This document shows positions 1 to 8,666 of a stretch of DNA of 64,000 nt, piece after piece (positions within the stretch are counted from its first letter, which is position 1; the number at the start of each line of letters is the position of its first letter). A program made the translations under genes and the position numbers. The DNA lies in contig NZ_BMFH01000001.1 of NCBI RefSeq assembly GCF_014638095.1, forward strand, positions 1,373,227 through 1,437,226, read 5' to 3'. The stretch comes from Muriicola marianensis (GTDB lineage: Bacteria > Bacteroidota > Bacteroidia > Flavobacteriales > Flavobacteriaceae). The notes under the pieces were generated by a model. The model did not search any database and had not been told where the DNA came from. It saw nothing but the letters and a program-made list of their open reading frames with translations.

Positions 1-386
1 TTGAGCTTACCGAGCATTTTTTTCAATCGGGTGCTATCGAAATCCCTTTTATCATCCTCCTCCGGACGTTCCAAGATACCTACGAAGAAATCTGTTGAAA
101 GGTTCAGTTTTTCCCGTTTATGCGATTTTGAGCGCAGTTCGTCTATGGCCGCATTCCTGGCGATATTCAGGATCCACGTGAAAAACCTCCCCTTGGAAGG
201 ATCATACCGGTCTGCATTGTCCCAAACCTTGATAAAAACATCATGACAGATCTCCTCAGCCCTGGCCTCATTCCTGACAATGGTATTGATCACCCCGCAA
301 ATGTTGACCGCATACATCTCGTAAAGCTTTCCAAAGGCCTTTTTGTCCTTTTTTTGGAATTGTGAGATCAGTTCTTCAAGTCGCAT
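1..386 (-). CDS. ECF-family RNA polymerase sigma factor, C-terminus cut by window edge
   Basis: Translating the minus strand from the ATG at 386 gives MRLEELISQFQKKDKKAFGK and onward to the window edge, about 128 codons. Region 2 of sigma-70 is visible around residues 10-80 (LYEMYAVNICGVIN, EARAEEICHDVFIKVW, GRFFTWILNIARNAAIDELR). The -35-binding region 4 lies outside the window. The role is promoter recognition by core RNA polymerase, probably paired with an anti-sigma factor further left, which is not visible. A TAATTTTA -7-like element sits at 401-408. The family is clear; the stimulus is unknown. Confidence 0.85.
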   Translation of the reverse strand, partial: MRLEELISQFQKKDKKAFGKLYEMYAVNICGVINTIVRNEARAEEICHDVFIKVWDNADRYDPSKGRFFTWILNIARNAAIDELRSKSHKREKLNLSTDFFVGILERPEEDDKRDFDSTRLKKMLGKL

Positions 387-498
387 TCACAGATTTTGTT
401 TAAAATTAGGTGTTGGGATTTATTCAGACAAAAGGAGAAACCTCTGCAAGGTAGTTAAATTACCCGTTCGTAATGGATAATTTGACAGGAAAGAGTAC

Positions 499-527
499 AA
501 AAAAACCCCTGAAAATTCAGAGGTTTT
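499..527 (-). terminator. Intrinsic terminator of tRNA-Leu
   Basis: On the minus strand AAAACCTCTGAA pairs with TTCAGGGGTTTT around a two-base loop and runs into a T-tract. It begins just beyond the 3' end of tRNA-Leu and fits as its terminator. Confidence 0.75.
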
Positions 528-533
528 ACTTTG

Positions 534-615
534 TACAGGCGGAGAGACTCGAACTCTCACACCTTTCGGCACTAGATCCTAAGTCTAGCGTGTCTACCAA
601 TTCCACCACGCCTGC
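534..615 (-). tRNA. tRNA-Leu (anticodon TAG)
   Basis: The minus strand folds as a class II tRNA: acceptor GCAGGCG with CGCCTGT (a G-U closing pair), D-arm with TGGTAGACACG, anticodon stem CTAGA/TCTAG around loop CTTAGGA (anticodon TAG), a long variable arm (GTGCCGAAAGGTGT), and a T-arm containing GTTCGAGTC. The discriminator is A, as expected for leucine tRNA. CCA is not encoded. Confidence 0.95.
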
Positions 616-632
616 ATCAATAAATAAAAAAA

Positions 633-695
633 GGCACTAGTCTTCTTAAGTCTAGCTGGCTACCTCCCGATAGCTATCGGGACCACCAAGCCTGC
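633..695 (-). pseudogene. Decayed 5' half of a tRNA-Leu gene
   Basis: The minus strand reads GCAGGCTTGGTGGT, then a 16-bp perfect palindrome, then GGTAGCCAGCTAGACTTAAG and AGACTAGTGCC. This parallels the acceptor, D-arm and anticodon-arm half of the intact tRNA-Leu next door (GCAGGCGTGGTGG, GGTAGACACGCTAGACTTAG, ATCTAGTGCC). The T-arm and 3' acceptor strand are missing and the D-arm is split by the palindrome, so it cannot be a working tRNA. It probably arose by tandem duplication of the tRNA followed by decay, or by mobile-element activity at the tRNA. Confidence 0.55.
666..681. repeat. Perfect 16-bp palindrome inside the tRNA-Leu fragment
   Basis: CCCGATAGCTATCGGG is a self-complementary 16-mer that interrupts the tRNA-like sequence. 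It occurs only once in this window. It may be a dispersed palindromic repeat, but that cannot be tested here. Confidence 0.6.
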
Positions 696-811
696 ATTTC
701 CCGTTTGATCGGGCCTGCAAATATAACCCAATTTTTCAACTTTAAAATCCCCGGACTTCAAATTTAATACCCGCGGTTTTCGTAATTTTAGCCCCAATCA
801 ACGAACACACC

Positions 812-2200
812 ATGCAAGGACCTAAAGCCTATATCGAACAGAACAAAGACCGATTCCTCAATGAACTTATGGATCTGCTTAAGATCCCTTCCATCAGCGC
901 CGACTCTGCCTTTAGCCACGATGTACTCCACATGGCCGAGACCGTGGAAGAGGCCCTGAAAGCCGCCGGGTGTACCCATACAGAGATCTGTGAAACCGAT
1001 GGATATCCCATCGTATACGGAGAAAGGACCATAGATCCATCCCTACCCACCGTACTCGTCTACGGACATTATGACGTACAACCCCCGGATCCGCTCAACC
1101 TGTGGACGTCCCCTCCCTTTGAACCCGTTGTCAAAAAAACAAACCTCCATCCCAATGGGGCCATTTATGCCAGGGGCGCCTCTGACGATAAGGGTCAAAT
1201 GTACATGCACGTAAAAGCACTTGAATATATGGTGCAGAATGACAAACTGCCCTGTAATGTTAAATTCATGATCGAGGGGGAAGAAGAAGTGGGCAGCAAC
1301 AGCCTTGTCACCTTTGTAAAAGAAAATCAGGAGAGGCTGGCCAACGACATCATCCTCATCTCAGATACCGGGATGATCGCCAAGGATGTACCTTCGATCA
1401 CAACCGGACTCCGGGGATTGAGTTACGTAGAAGTGGAGGTCACCGGACCCAACCGCGACCTGCATTCGGGCCTTTACGGTGGCGCCGTGGCCAATCCCAT
1501 CAACATCCTCGCCAAGATGATCGCCTCCCTTCACGACGAGAACAACCACATCACCATACCGGGATTCTACGACAAGGTGCAGGAGCTTTCCAAAGAAGAA
1601 AGGGAAGCAATGGCCAAGGCGCCATTCGATCTAAAAGCGTACCAGGATGAGATTGGGATCGAGGCTGTATACGGAGAAAAGGGATATACTACCAACGAGC
1701 GAAATTCCATCAGACCCACACTCGATGTGAATGGGATCTGGGGCGGATATACGGGGGAAGGCGCCAAGACCGTGATCCCGAGCAAGGCCTACGCCAAGAT
1801 CTCCATGAGGCTGGTCCCCAACCAGGACTGGCACGAGATCACCGAACTCTTTTCAAACCACTTCAAAAGTATAGCGCCTAAAGGGGTGACCGTAAAAGTG
1901 ACCCCGCACCATGGCGGACAGGGGTATGTCACCCCAATCGATTTTGTGGGATACAGGGCAGCCGAAAAGGCGTACGAAAAGACCTTTGGCAAAACACCCA
2001 TCCCTCAACGAGGTGGAGGAAGTATTCCTATTGTAGCCCTCTTTGAAAAGGAACTGCAAAGCAAGACTATCCTGATGGGCTTTGGCCTGGACAGTGATTC
2101 CATCCACTCCCCCAATGAACATTTTGGCGTGGAGAACTATTTAAAGGGGATAGAGACGATACCGTATTTCTACCAGTATTTTACGGAAATGTCTAAATAA
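812..2200 (+). CDS. M20-family metallo-dipeptidase
   Basis: A 462-residue M20 peptidase of the carnosinase/CNDP-like group, which cleaves dipeptides or C-terminal residues using two zinc ions. Visible metal-site motifs are YGHYDVQP at 84-91 (H86, D88), RGASDDKGQ at 121-129, and EGEEEVGS at 155-162 with the catalytic and bridging glutamates. The inserted dimerisation domain carries the HSG motif (DLHSGLYGG). The length is normal. There is no signal peptide, so it is cytosolic. A TAATTTTA -7-like element at 783-790 leaves a short leader before the ATG at 812. The exact substrate is not evident. Confidence 0.9.
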   Translation: MQGPKAYIEQNKDRFLNELMDLLKIPSISADSAFSHDVLHMAETVEEALKAAGCTHTEICETDGYPIVYGERTIDPSLPTVLVYGHYDVQPPDPLNLWTSPPFEPVVKKTNLHPNGAIYARGASDDKGQMYMHVKALEYMVQNDKLPCNVKFMIEGEEEVGSNSLVTFVKENQERLANDIILISDTGMIAKDVPSITTGLRGLSYVEVEVTGPNRDLHSGLYGGAVANPINILAKMIASLHDENNHITIPGFYDKVQELSKEEREAMAKAPFDLKAYQDEIGIEAVYGEKGYTTNERNSIRPTLDVNGIWGGYTGEGAKTVIPSKAYAKISMRLVPNQDWHEITELFSNHFKSIAPKGVTVKVTPHHGGQGYVTPIDFVGYRAAEKAYEKTFGKTPIPQRGGGSIPIVALFEKELQSKTILMGFGLDSDSIHSPNEHFGVENYLKGIETIPYFYQYFTEMSK

Positions 2201-2290
2201 GGAAGCTTTAACACATTTACTTCCCTTTTTATGTAACAATTTTACCGGGGTTGCGTTCTAATAGTCTATCAATCACTTGAGAACACTATT

Positions 2291-3391
2291 ATGATACAAC
2301 GCTTTTTTATCCTCTGCTCAGGGGCAGACGCCTCTATTCTCGAAACTTGTTCCCCCGGAGAACGCAACAAATACGCCGGTATTGGTGCGACCGTTTTCTT
2401 TACAGCGGTCATGGCGTTTCTCGCTGCGGGTTATGCGCTTTACACCGTTTTTGACAACGTCTACACCGCCCTGGGCTTCGGGCTTATCTGGGGTCTTCTC
2501 ATTTTCAACCTCGACCGTTTCATCGTGTCCACTATCAAGAAGCGAAACAGTTTTAGAAGTGAGTTCCTCCAGGCCACCCCGCGGATCCTGCTGGCGGTCA
2601 TCATCGCCGTGGTGATCTCCAAACCCCTGGAGATGAAAATATTTGAGAAGGAGATCGACCGTGTACTGCTCGAACAAAAAAACGAGTTTACCCTGGCCAA
2701 CAAGAACCAGATCGCTCAGCAATATACCCCGGTGGTGGAGGATCTGGAACAGGACATCGCTAACTTGAAGGCAGAAGTGGCCACCAAGGAAGCTGAGACC
2801 AATGCCCTGTACGATATCTATATCTCCGAGGCAGAAGGTACCGCCGGCACCATGCTGCTCGGAAAAGGTCCGGTCTACAAAGAGAAGAGGGAAAAGCACG
2901 ATGCAGCCCTCCTGGAACTGAGGGAACTCAAAGCAGACAATGCCGAACGCATCGCCGCTATCGAATCCCAGATCCAGCAACTCAACACCGATTACGAAAC
3001 CGCGGTAACAGACTCCCAACCCATCATCGACGGGTTCGATGGCCTGATGGCCCGGATCAGCGCCTTAGGTGAACTCCCCTGGTTCCCCTCCTTTTTTATC
3101 TTCCTCCTCTTCCTCGCCATAGAGACCGCGCCTATTGTCGTCAAATTACTGGCTCCTAAAGGACCCTATGATTTTAAACTGGAAGAAGAAGAGAGTACCG
3201 TAGAGGCCTGGGTGACCCAAAAAGTGGAACAGCGGCAACACATTATGGCTACGGATGCTGCCTTGAATGAAAAGATATACGGGGAGATACGGGAAGAGGA
3301 AAGAGTGTACGCCCACAAGAAACAAAAGGCCGAAGAACTCCTCAGGCTACAGGCCGATGCCTTCCACGAATTGCAGGTGAAGAGTCTATAG
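2291..3391 (+). CDS. DUF4407 membrane protein with central coiled coil
   Basis: A 366-residue protein matching the DUF4407 family. Three hydrophobic segments lie at about residues 35-60, 63-80 and 95-115, followed by a long charged coiled coil (roughly 125-260, many K/E/Q with NLKAEVATKEAE), then a fourth membrane segment (FFIFLLFLAIETAPIVVKLL) and a charged C-terminal helix. The family is common in Bacteroidetes and its function is unknown; the four-TM plus coiled-coil plan suggests a scaffold or sensor in the inner membrane. It stands alone and ends 1 bp before a convergent gene. Confidence 0.8.
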   Translation: MIQRFFILCSGADASILETCSPGERNKYAGIGATVFFTAVMAFLAAGYALYTVFDNVYTALGFGLIWGLLIFNLDRFIVSTIKKRNSFRSEFLQATPRILLAVIIAVVISKPLEMKIFEKEIDRVLLEQKNEFTLANKNQIAQQYTPVVEDLEQDIANLKAEVATKEAETNALYDIYISEAEGTAGTMLLGKGPVYKEKREKHDAALLELRELKADNAERIAAIESQIQQLNTDYETAVTDSQPIIDGFDGLMARISALGELPWFPSFFIFLLFLAIETAPIVVKLLAPKGPYDFKLEEEESTVEAWVTQKVEQRQHIMATDAALNEKIYGEIREEERVYAHKKQKAEELLRLQADAFHELQVKSL

Positions 3392-3392
3392 C

Positions 3393-3749
3393 TCAGAGCG
3401 CGTCCAGGGCAGCCTTAAGTTTTTTTGTGAATCCGGCCACCACCAGGTCATAGCTGAGATCAGTGAGTTCCCTGATCAGAGTTGCAGGTAGCTGCTCCAG
3501 ATAAATTGTATTCCAGTGGGTCTTGCTCATGTGATAAGCGGGCATGACCACCCCGTCGTATTCCTCCCTGAGTTGTACTGCCCTTTCGGGTTCACATTTC
3601 AGGTTGGCCTGGGAAGGTATCCGCTCAAGGGGGACCAGGGCAAACATCTTGCCCATCACCTTGAAGACCAGGGTGACCTCATCAAAGGGAAATTCTTCAG
3701 TGACCCCTTTTTTAGCAAGGCAATATTGCCTGAACTCTTCCACATTCAT
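3393..3749 (-). CDS. MmcQ/YjbR family protein
   Basis: A 118-residue protein with the MmcQ/YjbR fold (CyaY-like). Visible family features are the start MNVEEFRQYCLAKKG, the EEFPFDEVTLVFKVMGKMFAL stretch, and HMSKTHWNTIYLE followed by a C-terminal helix. Members are predicted DNA-binding proteins of unclear role. It is the most downstream gene of a leftward block that starts near 8559; gaps to the upstream neighbour are short (15 bp). Confidence 0.8.
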   Translation of the reverse strand: MNVEEFRQYCLAKKGVTEEFPFDEVTLVFKVMGKMFALVPLERIPSQANLKCEPERAVQLREEYDGVVMPAYHMSKTHWNTIYLEQLPATLIRELTDLSYDLVVAGFTKKLKAALDAL

Positions 3750-3764
3750 CTAATGCAGTTTTCT

Positions 3765-4163
3765 TTATTCTGAGGGCAGTCCCAGGGCATCATAGATGAC
3801 GATCTTATCCCAAAGGTGGTTAGACTCCTCTATAAAGTCGAGGTGTGCCTTTTCTGTTTGATATCGATCCTGATCTTCCGCGGAGGCAAAGGTGACAATG
3901 AGGTTGTAGGTATAAGAGTCGTCCACGATCTCCCGGGTGGCCTTGGGCGGTGTTCCCAGGAATTTGGTCTTGGCGTAAAGGGAATGCTCCATAAACCGAT
4001 CCATGGATGCCTCAAAGGCTGCCCTGTCTTCCGCACTATCCGGATTCTTCAACCAGATGTAGACCGAATGCACAAAGGCAGGATCGAAATCAGAAGCGGC
4101 CTTCTCTTCCCTGCAGGAAAAGGAAGCCGTTAGTAAGACTACAATGAGGATGATCTTTTTCAT
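3765..4163 (-). CDS. Dabb-domain lipoprotein
   Basis: A 132-residue protein with a lipoprotein signal (MKKIILIVVLLTASFSC, lipidated Cys17) followed by a stress-responsive alpha/beta-barrel (Dabb) domain. The start of the domain, FVHSVYIWLKNPDSAEDRAAFE, is typical, as is the ending YQTEKAHLDFIEES. Dabb domains form ferredoxin-like dimeric barrels. An exported lipidated form is frequent in Flavobacteria, but its substrate is unknown. It lies 12 bp downstream of the DUF4230 gene. Confidence 0.75.
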   Translation of the reverse strand: MKKIILIVVLLTASFSCREEKAASDFDPAFVHSVYIWLKNPDSAEDRAAFEASMDRFMEHSLYAKTKFLGTPPKATREIVDDSYTYNLIVTFASAEDQDRYQTEKAHLDFIEESNHLWDKIVIYDALGLPSE

Positions 4164-4175
4164 ATGGTGAGGTAA

Positions 4176-4808
4176 TTAAATAGTTCCGCTTTCCAGGGAC
4201 TGCCGTTCGCTTTCCCGAAGTTCCAGGGCGGAATAGTCGAGTTTCCAGCCGATGGTCTCTACCAGTTTGCTCATCAGCAGCACTGCTTCCAGGGCCTCCC
4301 TCCGGGCGGTATCCATGAGTCCGCTTTTCGGTATCTTTTCCCTTATGTGCTGTATGGCTTCCTGGTTCAGGGCCGTAAGGTCGTTGGGTTTAAAGGCGTT
4401 GAACAGGCCGTTCTGTATATCGTAGAATTCGAGGTTAGGCTCTATGGAGAGGACCTGAGGTTGCGGGAAATTTGCCAGGATGATCTTCTTGTTCGCGGCA
4501 TCTGCCCGGAGTTCGATCTGTTGCAGGTCGTAGCCGATATGGGCCTTGGCATTAATCACGATCAGGGCTTTTTTGGTACTGCTCACCAGGCTCAGGAACC
4601 GTTCCCTCCTGTTTTCGTATTTGTAGATCTCGGCAAAATCCCCTTCCACGGAGATCAGTTTGCAGACGCTTTTGATGCGTTCCAGCAGGACGGTAGACTG
4701 CCTTTCGGTGGTCTCCCTATTCTGTCTTTTCCTGAAAAAGGAATACACCCAATACATGGTAATTGCCCCCAGTATCAGGCCTAATACCGCTTCTATAAAG
4801 CCATCCAT
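4176..4808 (-). CDS. DUF4230 membrane-anchored protein
   Basis: A 210-residue protein with one N-terminal membrane helix (about residues 5-24, VLGLILGAITMYWVYSFF), a short basic RKRQNRE stretch and a DUF4230 domain (VCKLISVEGDFAEIYKYENR, KALIVINAKAHIGYDLQQIEL). The rest is probably periplasmic. The family has no assigned function. It is co-directional with the cyclase gene upstream and the Dabb lipoprotein downstream. Confidence 0.75.
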   Translation of the reverse strand: MDGFIEAVLGLILGAITMYWVYSFFRKRQNRETTERQSTVLLERIKSVCKLISVEGDFAEIYKYENRRERFLSLVSSTKKALIVINAKAHIGYDLQQIELRADAANKKIILANFPQPQVLSIEPNLEFYDIQNGLFNAFKPNDLTALNQEAIQHIREKIPKSGLMDTARREALEAVLLMSKLVETIGWKLDYSALELRESERQSLESGTI

Positions 4809-4867
4809 AATGCCGACTATTCTGTGTTGTCCTTAAAGGTAAGGAAAGGTGCAGACATAGGACTTCC

Positions 4868-5614
4868 TTACCGAATTTTATAGAGTACGGGCCGACTTGG
4901 GCTGGCATCGTTCTCGATAGGGGCGAATTGTATCTCCAGCAAATACTCCCCGTCTTCGATCATGTGGGGTACGTAGATAAATTCGGTGATAGTAGATCCT
5001 GGCCGCATTTTGGCATTGAGCCCCCAGAAGGCCTTGTGGGCGAGTAATTTACCCTCATCCTTTTCCCTGTCTACCGAAGGCAGGTCTACCAGGAGGTGCT
5101 CAACCCCTCTCTCCACCAGGAGTTCCATTGCCTCTTCCGTGAAATAGGGCGGATTGGTATGGGAGTACTGTCTGTTCAACTTTCCCCGGGTATTGGGAAG
5201 TGTCCTGATCACGAGTGCCTCGTACCGGTCCTCTTTAAGGGTTCTCTCCAATTGTTTTCGGGATATGATGTGATCATCCCCCTTTTTTTCCGGAGCAAGG
5301 GTGATCAGCCAGGCGTGGAAAAAGAAGTGTTTCAGGGTCTGGTTTACAGACTGATTCTCCGGGGTGATATGGCCCAGGCATTCCGTATGCGTTACATGGG
5401 CGTGGGGGTTAAAGGAGATGTCATTGAAATTCGTGCTGGCCCCTTCCCGAATGCTGCCCGTAAAATCCCCTTCCCGGTGAGGTTCGATCCTCGGTGGATC
5501 CACATACCAGGCATTCACGTTCTCCGGGCCGCTGCGCAAGGGGATAGAGATGTCCATGGGTTGGTTCAGGTCTGCCTCTACGCTACGCTCCCCGATCTTA
5601 AAGGAAATGATCAT
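4868..5614 (-). CDS. Cyclase-family metal-dependent hydrolase (kynurenine-formamidase fold)
   Basis: A 248-residue member of the cyclase family (KynB-like). The metal site is visible at residues 71-82, HAHVTHTECLGH, where His73, His76, Glu78 and His82 match the family pattern HxxTHxDxPxH with Glu in place of Asp and no Pro. LERTLKEDRYEALVIRTLP and the ending GSTITEFIYVPHMIEDGEYLLEIQFAPI are also family-like. No tryptophan-degradation genes are nearby, so formamidase activity cannot be claimed. It lies between hemW and the DUF4230 gene on the same strand. Confidence 0.75.
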   Translation of the reverse strand: MIISFKIGERSVEADLNQPMDISIPLRSGPENVNAWYVDPPRIEPHREGDFTGSIREGASTNFNDISFNPHAHVTHTECLGHITPENQSVNQTLKHFFFHAWLITLAPEKKGDDHIISRKQLERTLKEDRYEALVIRTLPNTRGKLNRQYSHTNPPYFTEEAMELLVERGVEHLLVDLPSVDREKDEGKLLAHKAFWGLNAKMRPGSTITEFIYVPHMIEDGEYLLEIQFAPIENDASPSRPVLYKIR

Positions 5615-5634
5615 CTCTGATTATGTATCAGGGT

Positions 5635-6777
5635 TTATTTTTTCTTTTCTAAAGGTAGCATAAATAAATCGGCCGCCAGTCCGTCACTCAGGAACTTCCC
5701 TTTTTGGGAGACCCTCAGGACATCCCCATCGAGATAAAGATACCGGTCTGCAATATGCCTTTCAGCCTGCTCCAGGAGGTACTGCCGGAAGTGGTCTCCA
5801 AACTCATTTTCAACCCTATGAAGAGAGACCCCCCACATCGTCCTGAGGCCGGTCATCACGTATTCATTATACCGGTCTCTCTGACTCAAACTTTCTACCT
5901 CTAAAGGCAGCTCGCCGGTTTGTATACTTTTGATATAAAGGGAATTGTTTGAAATATTCCAGGCGCGTTCCCGTCCGTTGAAGGAGTGGGCTGAAGGTCC
6001 GATCCCCAGGTAGGTTTTCCCCTGCCAGTATGCTGTATTGTTCCGGGAGAAATACCCGGGCTTCCCGAAGTTCGACAATTCATAATGTACGAACCCTTTT
6101 ACCTCTAGTCTGCGAACCAGATGTTGGAACTGGGCTTCGGCCTGTTCATCATCGACCCCGGGGACAACCCCTTTCTCGATAAATTTCTTAAGGGCTGTGC
6201 CCGGTTCTACCGTCAGGGCGTAACTCGAAATGTGAGGCACCTCATAGCTGAGGGCAATAGAGATGTTCTCCTCCCATCTCTTGTCATCAGAGATGGGGAT
6301 ACCGTAGATCAGGTCGATGCTGATATTGTCGAATTTTTCTCTGGCATTGTGAAGGGCAATCCTGGCCTGCTCTGCATTATGAGCCCGGTTCATGAACTTG
6401 AGGTCCTCTTCAAAAAAGGACTGAATCCCAATGCTCAATCGGTTGACTTTTGATGCCGCGAGTCCCTGAATTTTTCCCTCTGTCAGGTCGTCGGGATTGG
6501 CTTCCAGGGTTATCTCCGGGTTTGACCCTACTGCATAGTGTTGCAATACGGTTTCTATGAGTCGGTCCGTCTCATCTATGTCCAAAACCGAAGGGGTTCC
6601 GCCTCCGAAGTAGATCGTTTCCACAACCTGGTCCTTTAGCTCATCCCTTCGCATCACTAATTCCTTTTCGAGAGCCTGCAACATCTCTTCCTTCTTCTTC
6701 AGACTCGTGGAGAAGTGGAAGTCGCAGTAATGACAGGCCTGTTTGCAGAAGGGGATATGGATGTAGATACCTGCCAT
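5635..6777 (-). CDS. hemW: Radical SAM heme chaperone HemW
   Basis: A 380-residue HemW, formerly annotated as coproporphyrinogen oxidase-like. It starts MAGIYIHIPFCKQACHYCDF, with the [4Fe-4S] radical SAM cysteines C11, C15 and C18 and the family-specific Phe after the third Cys. YFGGGTPS, LEANPDD and the C-terminal HemN-type domain are visible. HemW inserts heme into respiratory enzymes. An upstream in-frame extension exists to 6933, but it would run deep into the DUF3667 gene; the ATG at 6777 overlaps that gene's TGA by one base (TGATG), which indicates translational coupling and fixes the start. Confidence 0.93.
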   Translation of the reverse strand: MAGIYIHIPFCKQACHYCDFHFSTSLKKKEEMLQALEKELVMRRDELKDQVVETIYFGGGTPSVLDIDETDRLIETVLQHYAVGSNPEITLEANPDDLTEGKIQGLAASKVNRLSIGIQSFFEEDLKFMNRAHNAEQARIALHNAREKFDNISIDLIYGIPISDDKRWEENISIALSYEVPHISSYALTVEPGTALKKFIEKGVVPGVDDEQAEAQFQHLVRRLEVKGFVHYELSNFGKPGYFSRNNTAYWQGKTYLGIGPSAHSFNGRERAWNISNNSLYIKSIQTGELPLEVESLSQRDRYNEYVMTGLRTMWGVSLHRVENEFGDHFRQYLLEQAERHIADRYLYLDGDVLRVSQKGKFLSDGLAADLFMLPLEKKK

Positions 6778-7523
6778 CAGCCTTGTCTTGACAAAACGAT
6801 GAGATAGGACAGACCAAAGGATGTCATCCCATAGGTTATAAAGGCGAGGAGAAAGACAAAGATGGATTTCAGACCCACCCAAAATGCCGGTCGCTGGAGA
6901 AAAGTAACCATCGCGAAGATAAAGTACAGCCACATGATGGTGATACCCAATGGCTGCAAATAATCTCCCACATACTGGACCATAAACATATTGCCGGTCA
7001 CGAGTATCGTATAGATCCCCAGCAGGTAGAAGGAAACTGCGATATATTCCGCGAGGGAATACCTCTTAAAGAAAAACAACTTCATAAATAAGGCCAGCGT
7101 CATCACGAAGACAAACAGAAAATTGTTGATGTTGATCAGCATAAAATTCCTGGCCTCAGTCAGGAGGCTGGCAGTCACCTGATCTCCTTCTACCACCACC
7201 GTGCTGTCCCTGAACGGATCGAAACCTATAAGGGATCTTATCACGATATATAGAAAAGTCATCAGCAGAAAGAAGGCCACCGGCCGGTAGTACCTTCTAC
7301 GCTTGCCATCCAGATAATTTCTAAGGAGGTTCCCCGGCCTTAGGATCATGTCCCGGACAGTACGGAACAAGGGTGCATTTACCGAGAAAAAGGCGTCGGC
7401 CAGATCTTCCAGGGTCTCCCGGAATGTTACCTTGTGCACACTCAGGCGCTGCCCGCACTGCGTGCAATACCATCCTTCGGAGACCGTACCGCAATTTTTA
7501 CAGGATCTTGCTTCCTCTGCCAT
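6777..7523 (-). CDS. DUF3667 zinc-ribbon membrane protein
   Basis: A 248-residue protein starting MAEEARSCKNCG. An N-terminal zinc ribbon (C8, C11, C20, C23) is followed by the family signature RPGNLLRNYLDGKRRRYYRPVAFFL and about five membrane helices. The family is restricted mostly to Bacteroidetes and has no known function. An in-frame ATG at 7568 would add 15 residues and overlap ruvC; the ATG at 7523, two bases after the ruvC stop, is the better start. Confidence 0.8.
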   Translation of the reverse strand: MAEEARSCKNCGTVSEGWYCTQCGQRLSVHKVTFRETLEDLADAFFSVNAPLFRTVRDMILRPGNLLRNYLDGKRRRYYRPVAFFLLMTFLYIVIRSLIGFDPFRDSTVVVEGDQVTASLLTEARNFMLININNFLFVFVMTLALFMKLFFFKRYSLAEYIAVSFYLLGIYTILVTGNMFMVQYVGDYLQPLGITIMWLYFIFAMVTFLQRPAFWVGLKSIFVFLLAFITYGMTSFGLSYLIVLSRQG

Positions 7524-7525
7524 TA

Positions 7526-8077
7526 CTAATCGATTCTGTCTCCGTTCTGTTTCACAAAAGCGGCCCACCCTGTATAGGACTTACCCTGGCTTATCTTCCC
7601 CTGGTTGTAGAAATGGCAGACAGCAGCCGCAAGGCCGTCCGTGCTATCTAGATTTTTAGGAAGTGTCTTCAGTTTGAGTAACTGCTGCAGCATCTTAGCC
7701 ACTTGTTCCTTGCTGGCGTTTCCATTTCCTGTGATGGACATCTTGATCTTCTTGGGGAAGTACTCCGTGATGGGGATCTGCCTGCTGAGGCCGGCAGCCA
7801 TAGCCACCCCCTGGGCCCGACCTAATTTCAACATGGATTGTACATTCTTGCCGTAAAAAGGAGCTTCAATGGCTATCTCATCCGGGTGATAGGTCTCTAT
7901 AAGGGAGATCGTCCGGTCGTAGATCATCTTGAGCTTGGTGAATGGGTCATCGTATTTTTTTAGGATGAGTTCATTCATCTGAATAAAGGTCATTTGCGAT
8001 CCCACCACCCTGATGATCCCGAATCCCATGATCGTGGTCCCCGGGTCTATTCCCATGATGATCTTCTCCTTCTTCAC
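7526..8077 (-). CDS. ruvC: Holliday junction endonuclease RuvC
   Basis: A 183-residue RuvC resolvase that cuts Holliday junctions with RuvAB. Catalytic acidic residues are visible in MGIDPGTTIMGFG (Asp), DEIAIEAPFYGKN (Glu) and the C-terminal STDGLAAAVCHFYN (Asp). It starts with GTG (GTGAAGAAGGAG), and this GTG overlaps the stop of the upstream lipoprotein gene as GTGA, so translation is probably coupled. It has a normal length for the family. ruvA and ruvB are not in the window. Confidence 0.95.
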   Translation of the reverse strand: MKKEKIIMGIDPGTTIMGFGIIRVVGSQMTFIQMNELILKKYDDPFTKLKMIYDRTISLIETYHPDEIAIEAPFYGKNVQSMLKLGRAQGVAMAAGLSRQIPITEYFPKKIKMSITGNGNASKEQVAKMLQQLLKLKTLPKNLDSTDGLAAAVCHFYNQGKISQGKSYTGWAAFVKQNGDRID

Positions 8078-8559
8078 CCGTTTCTGTTTGTGGTTATTTC
8101 CATAGGCAACCTGAATCTACTTCTCACCGGAATCCCTCTTTTTAAGGCCGGTTCAGGCCTTGGCATGCTCCTCAGGCTTTTTATGATGACCTCCCGGAAC
8201 TGGGGGATCTGTCCCTGCAGCACACTGTCATTCTGCATCTCGACTACCTGTAATTCACCCGTGGTCTCCACCATAAAGTCGATATAAACCGTACTCTGAA
8301 GATCAGAATCAGAAGTGAACCTGAAATCCTGCAGGCTCATCGACAGGTTTTCCATGAGGTTCCTTTCAAAGCACAGTCGCTGGTCGGTCTTTGATGCGGT
8401 TTCATCACATGCCTCGAACAGGGGATACTGATCCACATCATTCCAGTCGATCCCCCTCAATTCATCCTCAACCAGCTTTTGGGTCCTGGTTTCAGTATTG
8501 GTCAGCCAGTCACAAGAAAGCAGGAGGAAAAAACTGCAGCATAATATGAGGGTCCTCAT
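8074..8559 (-). CDS. TonB-C-terminal-like lipoprotein
   Basis: A 161-residue protein with lipoprotein signal MRTLILCCSFFLLLSC (Cys16). Its C-terminal half (residues about 85-158: VYIDFMVETTGELQVVEMQ, FREVIIKSLRSMPRPEPALKRG, VRSRFRLPMEI) resembles the TonB C-terminal fold found in many Bacteroidetes energy-transducer-like proteins, but there is no ExbB/ExbD or proline-rich linker. It is translationally coupled to ruvC downstream. Function unknown; assignment rests on pattern only. Confidence 0.6.
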   Translation of the reverse strand: MRTLILCCSFFLLLSCDWLTNTETRTQKLVEDELRGIDWNDVDQYPLFEACDETASKTDQRLCFERNLMENLSMSLQDFRFTSDSDLQSTVYIDFMVETTGELQVVEMQNDSVLQGQIPQFREVIIKSLRSMPRPEPALKRGIPVRSRFRLPMEITTNRNG

Positions 8560-8666
8560 AGAAGTCTGTATTCAGGAGTGAAAATTACGCTTTTTTAGTC
8601 AAACCGAATTCACAGCCCCGGTGTAACAAATCTGCATTACCTTAGTCTTATCGGAAAAACAGGGAT

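Noticed and set aside
1-246. Plus-strand open frame of 81 codons at the left edge
   Set aside because: It lies opposite the ECF sigma factor, whose minus-strand translation has clear region 2 motifs; the plus product is Ser-rich noise.
2201-2260. Terminator after the M20 peptidase
   Set aside because: GGAAG/CTTCC with a 15-base loop is only a 5-bp stem; too weak to call.
5635-6933. Longer HemW start at 6933
   Set aside because: The 52 extra residues lie inside the DUF3667 frame and precede the invariant MAGIYIHIPFC start; the TGATG junction supports 6777.
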